From contig CAVTHV010000011.1 in NCBI GenBank assembly GCA_963734595.1, positions 149,512-213,511 on the forward strand: a stretch of DNA of 64,000 bases. Direction: 5' to 3'. The notes under the pieces are model-generated. The model was given only the letters and a program-made list of their open reading frames with translations. It was not told the origin of the DNA and did not search any database. The position numbers and the translations under genes were made by a program. Origin of the DNA: CAKKQX01 sp963734595. GTDB lineage: Bacteria > Pseudomonadota > Gammaproteobacteria > Burkholderiales > SG8-41. Below, piece after piece: positions 30,815-40,899 of this stretch. Numbering within the stretch: the stretch's first letter is position 1; the number at the start of each line of letters is the position of its first letter.

Positions 30815-32107
30815 ATGCCCTTCGGCTTTTACATCATCATGGCGGCGCAGTTTTTCTCGTCGCTCGCCGACAATGCGCTGCTGGTGGCCGCCATCGCGCT
30901 GCTCATGCAGATGCACACGCCGGAATGGATGACGCCGCTGCTCAAGTTCTTCTTCACCGTCTCGTACGTGCTGTTTGCGGCATTTGTCGGCGCTTTCGCG
31001 GATTCGATGCCCAAGGGCCGCGTGATGTTCATCACCAACACCATCAAGATCGTCGGCTGCATGATGATGTTTTTCTACGACGTGATAGACCTCACCGGCA
31101 TGCCGCAGTACAGCGCCGTGCTGCTGGCCTATGCGGTCGTCGGTTTCGGCGCCGCGGCCTACTCGCCCGCAAAATACGGCATCCTCACCGAATATCTGCC
31201 GCACCAGAAACTGGTCGTTGCCAACGGCTGGATCGAGGGCCTGACGGTGGCCTCGATCATTCTCGGCACGCTGCTGGGCGGCGTGCTCGTCAGCGACGCC
31301 GTGTCCGCCCGCCTGCTCGCGATCGACCTTCCCCACATCGACACCGGCATCGATACCCCGGCCGAGATGGCGATCATGATCATCGTCGTTTTCTACGCGA
31401 TCGCCGCGATCTTCAATCTTTACATCCCCGATACCGGCGTCGATCACCGCCAGCCGAGCAAGAATCCGTTCTTCCTCATCCACGAATTTGCGCATTGCGT
31501 GAAACTGCTGTGGACCGACAAGCTGGGACAGATCTCGCTCGCCACCACGACCCTGTTCTGGGGCGCCGGCGCGACGCTGCAGTTCATCGTGCTCAAGTGG
31601 GCCGAGCGGGCCCTCGGCTACACGCTGTCGCAGGCCACCGTGCTGCAGGGCATCGTCGCAGTCGGCATCGCAGCCGGTGCGGTGACCGCCGCCAGGACCA
31701 TCCCGCTGAATCGCGCGGTCAGCGTGGTTTCCGTGGGCATCGGCATGGGCGCGATCGTGATCGTGATGAACTTCGTGACCAGCGTGGTCATCGCGATTCC
31801 GCTGATGCTGCTGATCGGTGGACTGGCGGGATTCTTCGTGGTGCCGATGAACGCGCTGCTGCAGCACCGCGGCCACATCCTGATGGGCGCCGGCCACTCG
31901 ATCGCAGTGCAGAACTTCAACGAGAACCTGAGCATTCTGGCGATGCTGGGCATTTACGCCCTGCTCATCAAGTTCGACTTCTCGATCCACACCGTGATCT
32001 TGCTGTTCGGACTGTTTGTGGCGGTGGCCATGGCGCTGGTGCGCCAGCGCCACCTGCACAACGTGCGGAGCGGGTTGCCGGCCATCCCCGCGGACGCGCA
32101 CCACTGA
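30815..32107 (+). CDS. lplT: Lysophospholipid transporter LplT
   Basis: An intact 430-residue major-facilitator protein with about twelve membrane segments. It starts MPFGFYIIMAAQFFSSLADN; FFSSLADNALLVAAIALL, FVGAFADSMPKGRVMFITN and YSPAKYGILTEYLPHQKLVV match LplT, which flips lysophosphatidylethanolamine across the inner membrane for re-acylation. Later HRGHILMGAGHSIAVQNFNE is also conserved. The partner acyltransferase gene (aas) is not in the window. alr and radA lie 3-5 kb away on the other strand. Confidence 0.92.
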   Translation: MPFGFYIIMAAQFFSSLADNALLVAAIALLMQMHTPEWMTPLLKFFFTVSYVLFAAFVGAFADSMPKGRVMFITNTIKIVGCMMMFFYDVIDLTGMPQYSAVLLAYAVVGFGAAAYSPAKYGILTEYLPHQKLVVANGWIEGLTVASIILGTLLGGVLVSDAVSARLLAIDLPHIDTGIDTPAEMAIMIIVVFYAIAAIFNLYIPDTGVDHRQPSKNPFFLIHEFAHCVKLLWTDKLGQISLATTTLFWGAGATLQFIVLKWAERALGYTLSQATVLQGIVAVGIAAGAVTAARTIPLNRAVSVVSVGIGMGAIVIVMNFVTSVVIAIPLMLLIGGLAGFFVVPMNALLQHRGHILMGAGHSIAVQNFNENLSILAMLGIYALLIKFDFSIHTVILLFGLFVAVAMALVRQRHLHNVRSGLPAIPADAHH

Positions 32108-32111
32108 ACTT

Positions 32112-32158
32112 CAGGGGCTGGGGGCTATGACCCAGGGCTAGGCTGGGGGCTAGGGCCT
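32112..32158. repeat. GGGGCTGGGGGCTAGGG word array
   Basis: G-rich words (GGGGCTGGGGGCTATGACC, then CAGGGCTAGGCTGGGGGCTAGGG) fill the 49-bp gap between the convergent lplT and cupin genes and touch the cupin stop codon. The same words, complemented, occur at about 10797-10820. Confidence 0.6.
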
Positions 32159-32657
32159 AAACCGCCACGAATTTCATGCGCTTGACCTTCTCCATGTTGA
32201 CGCCCTCGATGCGGATCAGATCCGTCGAACTCACGCGCTTGGGCGAATGCAGATCGCCCTCGTTGTAGACGTGGGCCACGCCGGGCGTGAGCTTGTAAGT
32301 CCTGAGCCGCCGCACCTTGCCCGGCTTCTCCGCGCTGGCCGGTTCGAGCAACTGGTAGTCGCTCATTTCGGTCTCGCCGCGGGCCTGGCCGTAGATCGCC
32401 CAGGACGGCCCATGGTCATGCGGCGGACTTTCCTTGGCGCCCAGGTAATGGTGCGCGAGGATGCAGAAGCCGAGCTCGGAATCCTCGTACAGGATCTTGC
32501 GCTCCGGCGTCTGATCGGTGAGATGGGTGTCGACGAACTGCTTGTCCTTGAGCACCTCCTGCAGCAAGGCGCAGACCTTCCTGCGGCCGGCCGGGCCGGG
32601 CTCGGCCTTCAGGGCGTCATGACATGCAGCGGAAAACTGTTCAATCGTATGGGCCAT
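32157..32657 (-). CDS. Cupin protein, cysteine-dioxygenase-like
   Basis: An intact 166-residue protein; ATG 32657 follows AAGGAGG by eight bases. The metal-binding motif is SPPHDHGPSWAIYGQARGETE (HxH with a downstream glutamate), and a second histidine is in TPGVAHVYNEGDLHSP. This two-motif jelly-roll resembles cysteine dioxygenase and related mononuclear iron dioxygenases. Substrate is not determined. A second cupin gene is 250 bp upstream on the same strand. Confidence 0.75.
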   Translation of the reverse strand: MAHTIEQFSAACHDALKAEPGPAGRRKVCALLQEVLKDKQFVDTHLTDQTPERKILYEDSELGFCILAHHYLGAKESPPHDHGPSWAIYGQARGETEMSDYQLLEPASAEKPGKVRRLRTYKLTPGVAHVYNEGDLHSPKRVSSTDLIRIEGVNMEKVKRMKFVAV

Positions 32658-32903
32658 GCGGACATCCTCCTTGTATGACTGTTGCCGTGCCTGCATTTTC
32701 TACGACATTCCGGATTTGCGCAAAGCACCGGGACATGAAACGGATTTTCAGAGCCCGGTTTTCCTGAACCATGCGCAAACCGCCTGCACGAAATCGTTGC
32801 TGCCCGCCGTTGTAATTTAGGTTCCCGCAACAAAATCAACCACAGATGAATTCATTCGCCTTGATTTTTTCTCACCGCCTCACGGGCGGTCGGGCTTCCA
32901 GCT

Positions 32904-33278
32904 TCACTTGAGGTCCGGATTGTCCCAGATGGTCTTGTAGTTGACGGGCGCGAACAGCTCCAGGAATGCAAATGTTTCCGGCGTATCGTTCTTGAACCAG
33001 TGCCGCTCCTTCTCGAAAACAGCGACAAAGTCCCCGGCCTTCACTTCATGCGCCTGGTCGTCGATGTACATCGTTCCCCGGCCTTCGGTGATGTAGAACA
33101 GGTGTTCGGTCCCGATGTGATGGTGGCTGGCGCCCGCCGCGCCGGGCGGATAAACGACGACCTCGCCGCAGATGTTCTTGAGCCCCAGCACATTCTCCTT
33201 GACCGCCTCGTAGCGAAAGCGGTCGTCCTTCTGCGAATAGAGCCGCGGAACGTCGAGCATGTTCACGATTTTCGCCAT
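32904..33278 (-). CDS. Small cupin-domain protein
   Basis: A 124-residue single cupin domain with PPGAAGASHHHIGTEHLFYI (metal-binding histidines and glutamate) and ERHWFKNDTPETFAFLELF. ATG 33278 (MAKIVNMLDVPRLYSQKDDR) has GGGAGAAA just upstream; an in-frame ATG twelve bases earlier is a weaker choice. Function unknown; such proteins bind or modify small metabolites. It diverges from the Bug receptor gene at 33512. The 246-bp gap downstream contains a CCGCC-TCACG-GGCGG hairpin near 32875-32889 without a U-tract. Confidence 0.75.
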   Translation of the reverse strand: MAKIVNMLDVPRLYSQKDDRFRYEAVKENVLGLKNICGEVVVYPPGAAGASHHHIGTEHLFYITEGRGTMYIDDQAHEVKAGDFVAVFEKERHWFKNDTPETFAFLELFAPVNYKTIWDNPDLK

Positions 33279-33511
33279 GGTTTCTCCCATTTGACAGCAT
33301 GTTGCAGAGCACAAGCAGCGGTGCACAAAGACTCTGGTCCCCCGTCACATAGCGGATCATTTTCGGGCGCCGTCCGCATGACAAACTATCACCTATCCCC
33401 GCGCCTGTGAAGATGACCGGCCCGATTTTTCGCCGCTTCCCTGGCCGCTTCCTGTCAAGATCCAACAGTGACACAATGGGCTGCCCGCATCCCTTTAGAG
33501 GAGGTTCGGCC

Positions 33512-34486
33512 ATGATGACGCGCAATAGCTTTGGTCCTGTCCTGCTGGCGCTGATGTGTATCGCAGGGCAAGCATTCTCCCAGACTTATCCCGTCAGACC
33601 GATTCGAGTGATCGCAGCGCAATCAGCCGGGTCTTCGCTGGACACGATCACGCGCATCGTCACCAACAGAATGTCGGAGCTGCTCGAGCAGCAGCTGGTG
33701 GTCGACAATCGCGGCGGCGCCGGCGGCACCATCGGCCTGGAGATCGGCGCCAGGGCCACGCCCGACGGCTACACGCTCGTGGCGGGCGCATCGAGCTCGA
33801 TGATCATTTCTTCGTTCACCTACAAGAAGCTGGCTTTCGACACGTTGAGGGATTTCGATCCGGTGTCGATGATCGTCAACGCGGATGGCGTGATGGCGGT
33901 CCACCCCAGCGTGCCGGCGAAGAGCGTCAAGGAGCTGGTCGCGCTCGCCAAAGCGCAGCCGGGCAAACTCAATATGTCCTCGGCGGGCGTCGGCTCATCC
34001 AGCCACCTTGCGGGCGTGATGTTTACCAGCATGGCCGGCATCGACACCGTGCACGTGCCCTACAAGGGGGGCGGTCCCATGGCGGCCGCCGTAGTCGCGG
34101 GCGAAGCGCAGTGGTGCATCGCTCCGGCAGCCGCGCTCGTCGGGCACATCAAGGCGGGGCGCATGCGGGCGCTGGCGCTGTCGTCGAAGAAGCGTTCGCC
34201 GTTGCTGCCGGACCTGCCGACCATAGATGAGGCGGGGGTGCCCGGCTACGAATACACGAGCTGGAACGGTATCTTTGTGCCGAAGGGCACGCCGCGCCCC
34301 ATCATCAAACGGCTGCACGCAACGATCCAGAAAGCGCTGGCCGAGCCCAGCGTGAGGCAGCAATTTGCGAACCAGGGCCTGGTGCCGCTGGGGAGCGCAA
34401 GTCCCGAGGAATTCGGCAAATTCGTCCGCTCGGACTACGATCGCATTGGCAAGCTCGTCAAGATTGCCGGCATCAGGCCGGAGTAA
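33512..34486 (+). CDS. Tripartite tricarboxylate transporter (Bug-family) substrate-binding protein
   Basis: An intact 324-residue periplasmic receptor. ATG 33512 follows AGAGGAGG; signal peptide to about residue 24 (GQAFSQ-TYPVRP). Family marks are YPVRPIRVIAAQSAGSSLDT, VDNRGGAGGTIGLEIGA, VHVPYKGGGPMAAAVVAGEA and LPTIDEAGVPGYEYTSWNG. Bug proteins capture carboxylates for TctAB; no tctAB is adjacent, so this is an orphan receptor. It is followed 38 bp later by an acyl-CoA dehydrogenase gene, an association repeated at 50.7-55.4 kb. Confidence 0.92.
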   Translation: MMTRNSFGPVLLALMCIAGQAFSQTYPVRPIRVIAAQSAGSSLDTITRIVTNRMSELLEQQLVVDNRGGAGGTIGLEIGARATPDGYTLVAGASSSMIISSFTYKKLAFDTLRDFDPVSMIVNADGVMAVHPSVPAKSVKELVALAKAQPGKLNMSSAGVGSSSHLAGVMFTSMAGIDTVHVPYKGGGPMAAAVVAGEAQWCIAPAAALVGHIKAGRMRALALSSKKRSPLLPDLPTIDEAGVPGYEYTSWNGIFVPKGTPRPIIKRLHATIQKALAEPSVRQQFANQGLVPLGSASPEEFGKFVRSDYDRIGKLVKIAGIRPE

Positions 34487-34524
34487 ACCGCTCGCAACGC
34501 AGGCGACTTGAGGAGTAGCGCAAC

Positions 34525-35765
34525 ATGAACATGATCGACCGCGGACTGTCCGAAGAACAGCGCATGATGCGGGACACCATACGCGGTTTCGTCGACGACT
34601 TCGTCACTCCCTTCATCCGCAAGAACTGGGCAAAAGAATGGGACATGGTCCCGGAGAACCGCCCGTCACGCGAGCTGCTCGAGGAGGCCCAGAAGATCGG
34701 CGTCCGCACGCTGGGAATTCCCGAGGAGTTCGGCGGCACGCCGGTCGATCCCAAGACCGAGGTGCAGACCTTCGCGATGGTGGCGGAGGAAATCTCGCGC
34801 GGCGACTCGGGCCTCGGCGACAAGCTGACGCAGATCTGGAAGATCTCGAAGCTGCTGCAGAACATCGCGCCGCGCCACCTGCAGGAAAAATGGTTCCCGC
34901 GTATCGTCGAGGACCCCACCTTCCTGCTCGCGCACTGCCTGACCGAGCCGCGCGGCGCCTCCGACCGCTGGCTGCCCTACGACGTGCCTGAAGCGATGAT
35001 GCACACCAAGGCCGAGTTGAAAGGCGACAAGTGGGTGCTCAACGGCCGCAAGCAGTTCATTACCAACGCCTACGATGCCAAACTCTACGTCATTTACGCG
35101 ACGACCAAGCCCGGCGCGGGCATGACCAAGGGCACTTCGAGCTTCCTGGTGCCGCGCGACACCCCGGGTTGTCGGTCGCGCGCTGCAACGAGACATTGGG
35201 CGGGCGCTTCATGAACAACGGCGAGATTGTGCTGGAGGACTGCGCGGTACCGAAAGACCACTGCCTGGTGGAAAACATCGCGCTCACGCGCGCGGGCGTT
35301 TACTTTCGCCCCGGCAAGATCATCGTCGCGGCGAAAAACCTGGGCGTCGGCATGGCGGCGTTCGAGCGTACCGCCGATTACGTGCAGAACTACGTGCAGG
35401 GCGGGCGCATCCTGATCAAGCATCAGGCGGTGGCGCTGCGGCTCGCCGAGATGGCGACCAAGCTCGCCGCGGTGCGCGCGCTGATGAATGAAGCCATACG
35501 CGCGGTCGACGCCGGCGCACCGGATGCCGAAGCGCTGTGTGTGATGGTCAAGATGTATGCATCGGAAGAGATTTTCAAGGTATGCCAGCACGCAGTGGAA
35601 CTGCATGGCGGCAACGGCATCATGCTCGAATTCGGCATCGAGAAGCTGCTGCGCGATGCATCGCTGTTCCTGCACCGTGACGCGACGGTCGACATTTCGC
35701 GCTTCAAGATCGTGAAGGCGATGTTCCCGGACAGTGCGGGCGTCTACGCCGGACCGGAAAAATAA
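34525..35765 (+). CDS. Acyl-CoA dehydrogenase (one frameshift)
   Basis: A roughly 413-residue acyl-CoA dehydrogenase. It begins MNMIDRGLSEEQRMMRDTIR at 34525. Features: RTLGIPEEFGGTPVDPKT, the FAD/substrate segment LLAHCLTEPRGASDRW, WVLNGRKQFITNAYDAKLYV, and after a missing base near 35170, CNETLGGRFMNNGEIVLEDC, FERTADYVQNYVQGGR, VELHGGNGIMLEFGIEKLLR. The end DSAGVYAGPEK is shared with the paralogue at 54164-55412. Probably co-transcribed with the Bug receptor gene upstream, suggesting oxidation of the imported acid after CoA activation. Confidence 0.88.
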
Positions 35766-35802
35766 AGGTTCGCGGCGCGGGTCGCGGAATTGATCGCATG
35801 GA

Positions 35803-36955
35803 TTATTCCGCCCGCTGATACAGTTTCAGGTAATCCGCCTGCGCCATCGGCGCAATGCGCGCCACGGCCAGCAGATCGTCGAGATGCGCCGGTGTGCTGA
35901 TGCCGGCGAGCGCAGTACCGACTCCGGGCGTCGAACGGCTGAACTGCAACGCGCGCTGCGCAGCATTGTCGAATTGCGGCAGCGCATCGCGCAGCAAGTC
36001 TTCGCCTGACGCGGCGAGCCGGCCTTTGGCGAGCGCGTGGCTTGCCATCACATAGACCTTGAGCTGAAACGCGGCCTGGATCGTCGAGGCGACGTTGCCG
36101 TGGCCGGTAGCCTGGCTGAAACGCGTGTAGCCTTCCGGCATCGCCAGGTTGAACGGCAGCTGCACCAGCCTGAAGCTGTGCTTAGCGAGCACATCCTGGT
36201 GCACGAGCCGCGCCGCGTTCTCCGCCAGCCCCAGCAGGGAAGGCAGCGACTGGAACAGCGCATGGTCGGTCTCGACGCGAAACCCGTTGAACGTGGAAAT
36301 GCCGTAGCAGCGGATCTTGTTTTCCTTCACGGCCTGCTCGAGCACGGCGAACACGCTTTGCAGCTTGCGGTTCAACTGTTCCTTGCCGATGCGCGGGATG
36401 TGCACCTCGGGCTGGTCGACGAGGAAGGCATCGAGCGTTTCGAGGCCGAGCGCCGCGCGCGAGTCCTCGATCTGCTGCGCGATGTAGCCCGGGGAAAGCA
36501 GGTGCACGTCGGTGAGATCGTCGCGCCGGCCGAGCCCCTTGCGCGCGATGTGCGCCTCGAACCACGCGTCGAGATCGGGCAGGCATGCCGCCGGCAAAAC
36601 ACAGGAAACCGCCTTTGGAAATCACGAACACCTGTTCGCGCCCGACACCGGCGGCAAACGCGCGGCGCAACCCCTCTCCGACCGCGCGCACCGAGCGGCC
36701 ATAGCGATAGTGCGCCGCGGTGTCGATCACGTTGATGCCCGAGGCGAGCGCGCGCTGCACGATCTGCGCGTAACGCTCGTCGACCTCGTCGTTCGCCGCG
36801 CCGGGGAACGTGCCGAGCCCGAGCGAACTCAGCTTCAGATGCAGATTGAGGAAATCGCTGTAGTGGCCGTCAGCGAGATCGGCGCCGAATCTCCTGGCGT
36901 AGTCTTCGGTGCCGGCGCGCGTCGCATGGCCGGTCAACAGTGCAGCGTTCTTCAT
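35803..36955 (-). CDS. Aldo/keto reductase (one frameshift)
   Basis: An NAD(P)H-dependent reductase of about 384 residues. The N-terminal half has SSLGLGTFPGAANDEVDERY, the catalytic aspartate/tyrosine region NVIDTAAHYRYGRSVRAVG and the lysine in VFVISKGGFL. A frameshift near 36597 joins to LDAWFEAHIARKGLGRRDDL, TDVHLLSPGYIAQQIED, LDAFLVDQPEVHIPRIGKEQ and the C-terminal FSRSTPGVGTALAGISTPAH. The long insertion after the lysine strand marks a distinct AKR subgroup. It overlaps the end of the deacetylase-like gene by 4 bp, so the two are one operon. Confidence 0.85.
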
Positions 36956-38109
36956 GTTCTGAAATAAGGGTGACGGCGGATGTCTTCTGCAAGCCGTTGT
37001 ATTTGTTCACTTATTTTCTTCTGCTCGGGATGATCGAAACGCGAAGCAAACAGATTGGAAAATAGGGTTCGTCTTCGTCGAGGAGCCAGCCCGCGCTGCG
37101 CAGAACCTCGGCGCCCGCGGCGGGAATGGCTTCGGGCAGACTCCCGCCCCGACAACAGCGCCCACAATCCCGTCCACGCCCGCGCGAGCAGCAGCGGATG
37201 GTAACCGCCGCCGCCTGTCACGAGCAATCGCGGCGTGCCGTCGGCATGGCGCGGCGAGGTATCGATGATTTTTCCCGCGATATCGAGAAAACACTCGGTT
37301 GAAATGTCCAGCTTGCCGAGCGGATCGGCGGCCAGCATGTCGGTGCCCGCCTGCAGCACCACCGCATCGGGCCGGAATTTTTTCAACACCGGTTCCCACA
37401 CCGCGTCGAACAGCATCCGGTATTCGGCGTCGTGCGTGCCCTGCGGCAGCGGAACATTGATCGTGGAATGCCCTCCCGCTGCACTGCCACAGTCGGCGAG
37501 CCCGCCGCCGCGAAACGGATAGGCATAGGCCGTATCCATGTGCAGCGACAGCGTCAGCACTTCGGGATCGCCGATGAACGCTTCCTCGACGCCATCGCCG
37601 TGGTGCGCATCGACGTCCACATACAGCACGCGCCAGCCCGTCTGCCTCAAACGCAGGATCCCCAGCACTGGATCGTTGAAGTAGCAAAAGCCCTGCGCCG
37701 AGCCGGCGCGCGCATGATGCATGCCGCCGGCGGGATTGAACGCGACGCGCCCCGCGATCACCTCTTCCGCGGCCTGGATGCTGCCGCCGGTCGCGCGCGC
37801 CGGGATCGTGAACAGATGGTCGAAATACGGATTTTCCGCCGTGCCCAGCTGATAGCGCTCGCGGTCTTCGCTCTGCAGCCTGCCGTTTTCCTCTGCCGCG
37901 CGCAGCGCTGCGATGTAATCCTGCGTATGGAACCACGCGAGCTCTTCGACTTCCGCCACGCGGCCCGGCAGCATCTCTTCCTCGTTCAGCGCGCCATAGG
38001 CGCGGATCAGGTCGATGGCCAGCGCCGTGCGCGGAATCGCCAGCGGGTGGTTGTTGCGGTACGGCCGCTGCCGCCGCGTGACCGCGTTGATCAGCGTCGC
38101 CTTGCGCAC
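36952..38109 (-). CDS. Histone deacetylase-family protein (two compensating frameshifts)
   Basis: A zinc amidohydrolase of the HDAC/AcuC/acetylpolyamine deacetylase family, 385 codons. Key segments are GGMHHARAGSAQGFCYFNDP, VLYVDVDAHHGDGVEEAF, and LQAGTDMLAADPLGKLDIS; the histidine pair and metal-binding DVDAHH are intact. GTG 38109 is the only start that keeps RPYRNNHPLAIPRT. The open frame is uninterrupted, but residues encoded by about 37060-37141 are out of frame: the alternative frame reads LPEAIPAAGAEVLRSAGWLL, which fits the family. A GTG start and weak ribosome site are notable. Confidence 0.85.
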   Translation of the reverse strand: MRKATLINAVTRRQRPYRNNHPLAIPRTALAIDLIRAYGALNEEEMLPGRVAEVEELAWFHTQDYIAALRAAEENGRLQSEDRERYQLGTAENPYFDHLFTIPARATGGSIQAAEEVIAGRVAFNPAGGMHHARAGSAQGFCYFNDPVLGILRLRQTGWRVLYVDVDAHHGDGVEEAFIGDPEVLTLSLHMDTAYAYPFRGGGLADCGSAAGGHSTINVPLPQGTHDAEYRMLFDAVWEPVLKKFRPDAVVLQAGTDMLAADPLGKLDISTECFLDIAGKIIDTSPRHADGTPRLLVTGGGGYHPLLLARAWTGLWALLSGRESARSHSRRGRRGSAQRGLAPRRRRTLFSNLFASRFDHPEQKKISEQIQRLAEDIRRHPYFRT

Positions 38110-38148
38110 GCCGCCGGCTTGCTATGCGCGAACGCGCGGGGAAGGAAA

Positions 38149-38373
38149 GTCAAAAGCATGAACGCAAAGGACGCGAAGGATCGCAAAGGAACACAAAGTA
38201 AAGAGATATGAAAAGGATTAGAGGCCTGATATCTTGATGCCCGGAATAAAATCTTTGTTGGAATGATTTGTATTCCTTCGTGTCCTCTGTGTCCTCGTGT
38301 CCGTGCTTTTACTTTATTATTCCTTCGCGATTCCTTTGCGAACCTTCGCGCCCTTTGCGTTAATGCTTTTGAC
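38149..38373. repeat. 43-bp inverted repeat of CGCAAAGGACGCGAAGG words
   Basis: Arms at 38149-38191 and 38331-38373 match at 40 of 43 positions in inverted orientation, separated by 139 bp. The arms contain CAAAAGCAT, AACGCAAAGG, CGCGAAGG and CGCAAAGGAA words. The middle holds TTCGTGTCCTCTGTGTCCTCG words. The right arm ends three bases before the stop codon of the cbbO-type gene. This fills the 266-bp gap; there is no gene in it. Confidence 0.8.
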
Positions 38374-38375
38374 CT

Positions 38376-40895
38376 TCACCGCCGCAGGCGCAGATAAATC
38401 TCCGGCAGCTTTTTGGGCAGACTGTTGATGTGATCGAGCACCATGTAGTAACCCTTGCCGAATATCTGCGGCAGGTACTGGTTGGCCATGGTGTCGACGG
38501 TGATGCAGAACGGATGCACGCCCTTGGCGACCGCCTCCTTCACCGCCATGCGCGTGTCCTCGTGCAGGTAGCGCCGGTCGCCGCCGTCGTCGTAGTCCTC
38601 GGGGCGGCCGTCGGAGAGGATCAGCAGCAGGCGGCGCCGGCTCTCGATGCCTTCGAAACAGTGCGTGGCGTGGCGGATCGCCGCGCCCATGCGCGTGGCG
38701 AGCCGGCCCGACATGCCGCCGATCTGGCTGCGGATGTTCGTCGGACAGCGGCTCGTCGAAGTCCTTGATCGTGTAGTAGCTGACGTTGTCGCGGTACTTG
38801 GAGCAGAAGCCGGCGATCGAGTAGCTGTCGCCGACCTCTTCCATGCTTTCCGCGAACAGCAGCACGCCGGCGCGCACGCGGTCCACCAGCCGCCCGCCGC
38901 CTTCGGGCAGGTGCTGCATGATCGAAGTCGACATGTCGGCGAGCAGCGTCACCGCGACCTCGCGCTGGCGCATTTCGCGCCGCCGGTAAATGGCGGGCTT
39001 GGGCGAGCGTCCGGCCTTCTTCTCCACGACGTAGCTCACCACGGCGTTGATGTCCATGTCGTCACCGTCGAACTGCCGCAACAGCGGCGCAAGCCGCGTC
39101 GGCTTCTGCGACTGGATGGCTTTTTTCAGCCGCTTCAGCGCATCGGCGTATTGCTTCATCAGGCGGTTGGTTTCCGCCATGTTGGATTCGGCGAGCTTCT
39201 TCTCCTGCACCCAGCTCCAGTTGCGCTTGTAACGCGCCTCGCGGTAATCCCATTCCGGATAGGGCACGCCCTTGTCGCTGCCCGCGCCGCCGCGCTGCTG
39301 CTCGGAACGGTTCGACGATTGCGTCGCCGAGCCGCTGCTGTCGGCCTGAGCCTGGGCCTGCTGCTGCTCGCCGCCGTCCTGCTGATCGCCGGCTTCCGCG
39401 TTCTGCGGCGTCTGGTCCTCCTGCTCGCCCTGCTGCTGCGACTCGTCCTGCTGTTCGCCCTGCGCCTGGGTCTGCTGCTGCTGATCGCGGGGCTCCTGCG
39501 GGTGCGCGAGCCGCGTCGCATTGGGGCCGCGCCCCGGCAGATAAGCCGCCTGAAACGCATCGAGATCGGCGACGCGCGGCAGTTCGTCGTTGCTGTAGAT
39601 CGCCTTGGCGACGCGAAACGCATCGGCGATCGTCGCCGCCGGATCGAGCAGCGGCCCGAAACGCCGGCTGCGGGAGGCGTTGGGATGGGTCGCGGCCAGC
39701 GCTTCCTCGACGCTCGCGATGGCGAGGTCGAAATAAGGCGCCGCTCGCCGGATGCCGTGCAGCGCTGGCGCGCGCCGTCGCGAGCAGGCGCGGCAGATAA
39801 TTCGGCACCAGTTGCTGGATCCGGAAATCGACGCGCAGGTCCTCGCACAGATCGAAAATCAGCTGGAACCGCAGCGCATCGTCGCCGTAGCGCATGAAAA
39901 CCGGCGCCCACGACACCGGACCGGAGTCGGGAAAATCGACCTTGGCCGCGCGCGAACATGCTCCTTCATCGCCAGCCGGTCGAACGTGCCGAAGCGCATG
40001 TGGCCGGCCCCGTGCAGCACGGCGAGCACCGCCTCGTCGCGATTGGACATCACCGCCGGGATAGAACAGGCTGTTGCCGTCGAACTCGACGAACGGCCGG
40101 CCCTTCTCCGGCGACCAGTTCGATTCCTTGAGATCGAAGCTCTCGCCGAACCAGATGTCGAGCAGCATCGCCAGCAGCCGGTTGCGGTCGGTGAGGCGGA
40201 ATCCCGGCAGATGCTCGAGCAGCAGCGCCAGGCTTTCCTCGGACTCGAGCCGGAAATAGGCTTCGCCGCGCGCGCGCCCGGACTGCATGATGTCGGCGCC
40301 GCGCAGCGCCCACGCCAGTATCGCCTGCGCGCCGAGCAGGTTGCGCACCCGGATCGCGCCCGCGAGATACGTGCCCAGCAGCAGCTTGCGCGACTCGAAC
40401 AGCTCCTCGGCCGGCGTGTTGATCTGCTCGATGCCGGCGATGCCCTGGCGGCCCGAGAGCTCGAGCACCGGCGTCATGAAATAGGCGTTGCCGCTTTCGA
40501 TCTGCCGCGCGCACCAGGTGAAACCGATCTCGGCCCAGCGCCGCTCGCCGGCGTGGCCGAGCGAGCCGAACGCGCGCGGCAGGTTGGCCATGAAGCCTTC
40601 CAGCGCGCGCCACGAACCGCGCCAGCGCATGAAGGCGAGCGCCTGCGTCGGTCCAGGGCAGCACGGTCTCGGAGATCTTTTCCGCCTCGAGGCTGCCGCG
40701 GATGAAGGCCTTGCCGGCTTCGCGATCGTACTCGAAGATTTTGCGGCAGGCATCGATCCAGGCGAGCGTCACTTCCTCGCCGTGCGGCTGGATCGCCGGC
40801 AGCACCTGCTCGACCTCGCGGTGCGCGACGAAACTCGCTTCCTTGAGCTGGTGCAGCAGGTTGCGGATTGCGGTCTGTGTGTCCGTCGCGGTCAC
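38376..40895 (-). pseudogene. CbbO/NorD-type von Willebrand factor A protein (several frameshifts)
   Basis: CbbO/NorD proteins pair with a CbbQ/NorQ AAA+ ATPase to activate a metalloenzyme. GTG 40895 is four bases after the cbbQ stop. The N-terminal helical part (SFVAHREVEQVLPAIQP, WRALEGFMANLPRAFGSLGH) is followed by a Gln/Glu-rich linker around 39290-39480 and a C-terminal VWA domain with a MIDAS motif in TLLADMSTSIMQHLPEGGG, then HCFEGIESRRRLLLILSDGR. Frames shift near 40652, 40063, 39957, 39755 and 38745. Total about 840 residues. No rubisco or nitric oxide reductase gene is in the window. Confidence 0.8.
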
Positions 40896-40899
40896 TGCT

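Noticed and set aside
30731..32104. Long minus-strand open frame across lplT
   Set aside because: It is antisense to an intact LplT, rich in His/Asp/Arg/Gln as expected for a GC-rich shadow frame, and has no family motif.
32866..32895. CCGCC-TCACG-GGCGG hairpin after the small cupin gene as a terminator
   Set aside because: In the direction of transcription it is followed by an A-rich, not U-rich, RNA stretch.
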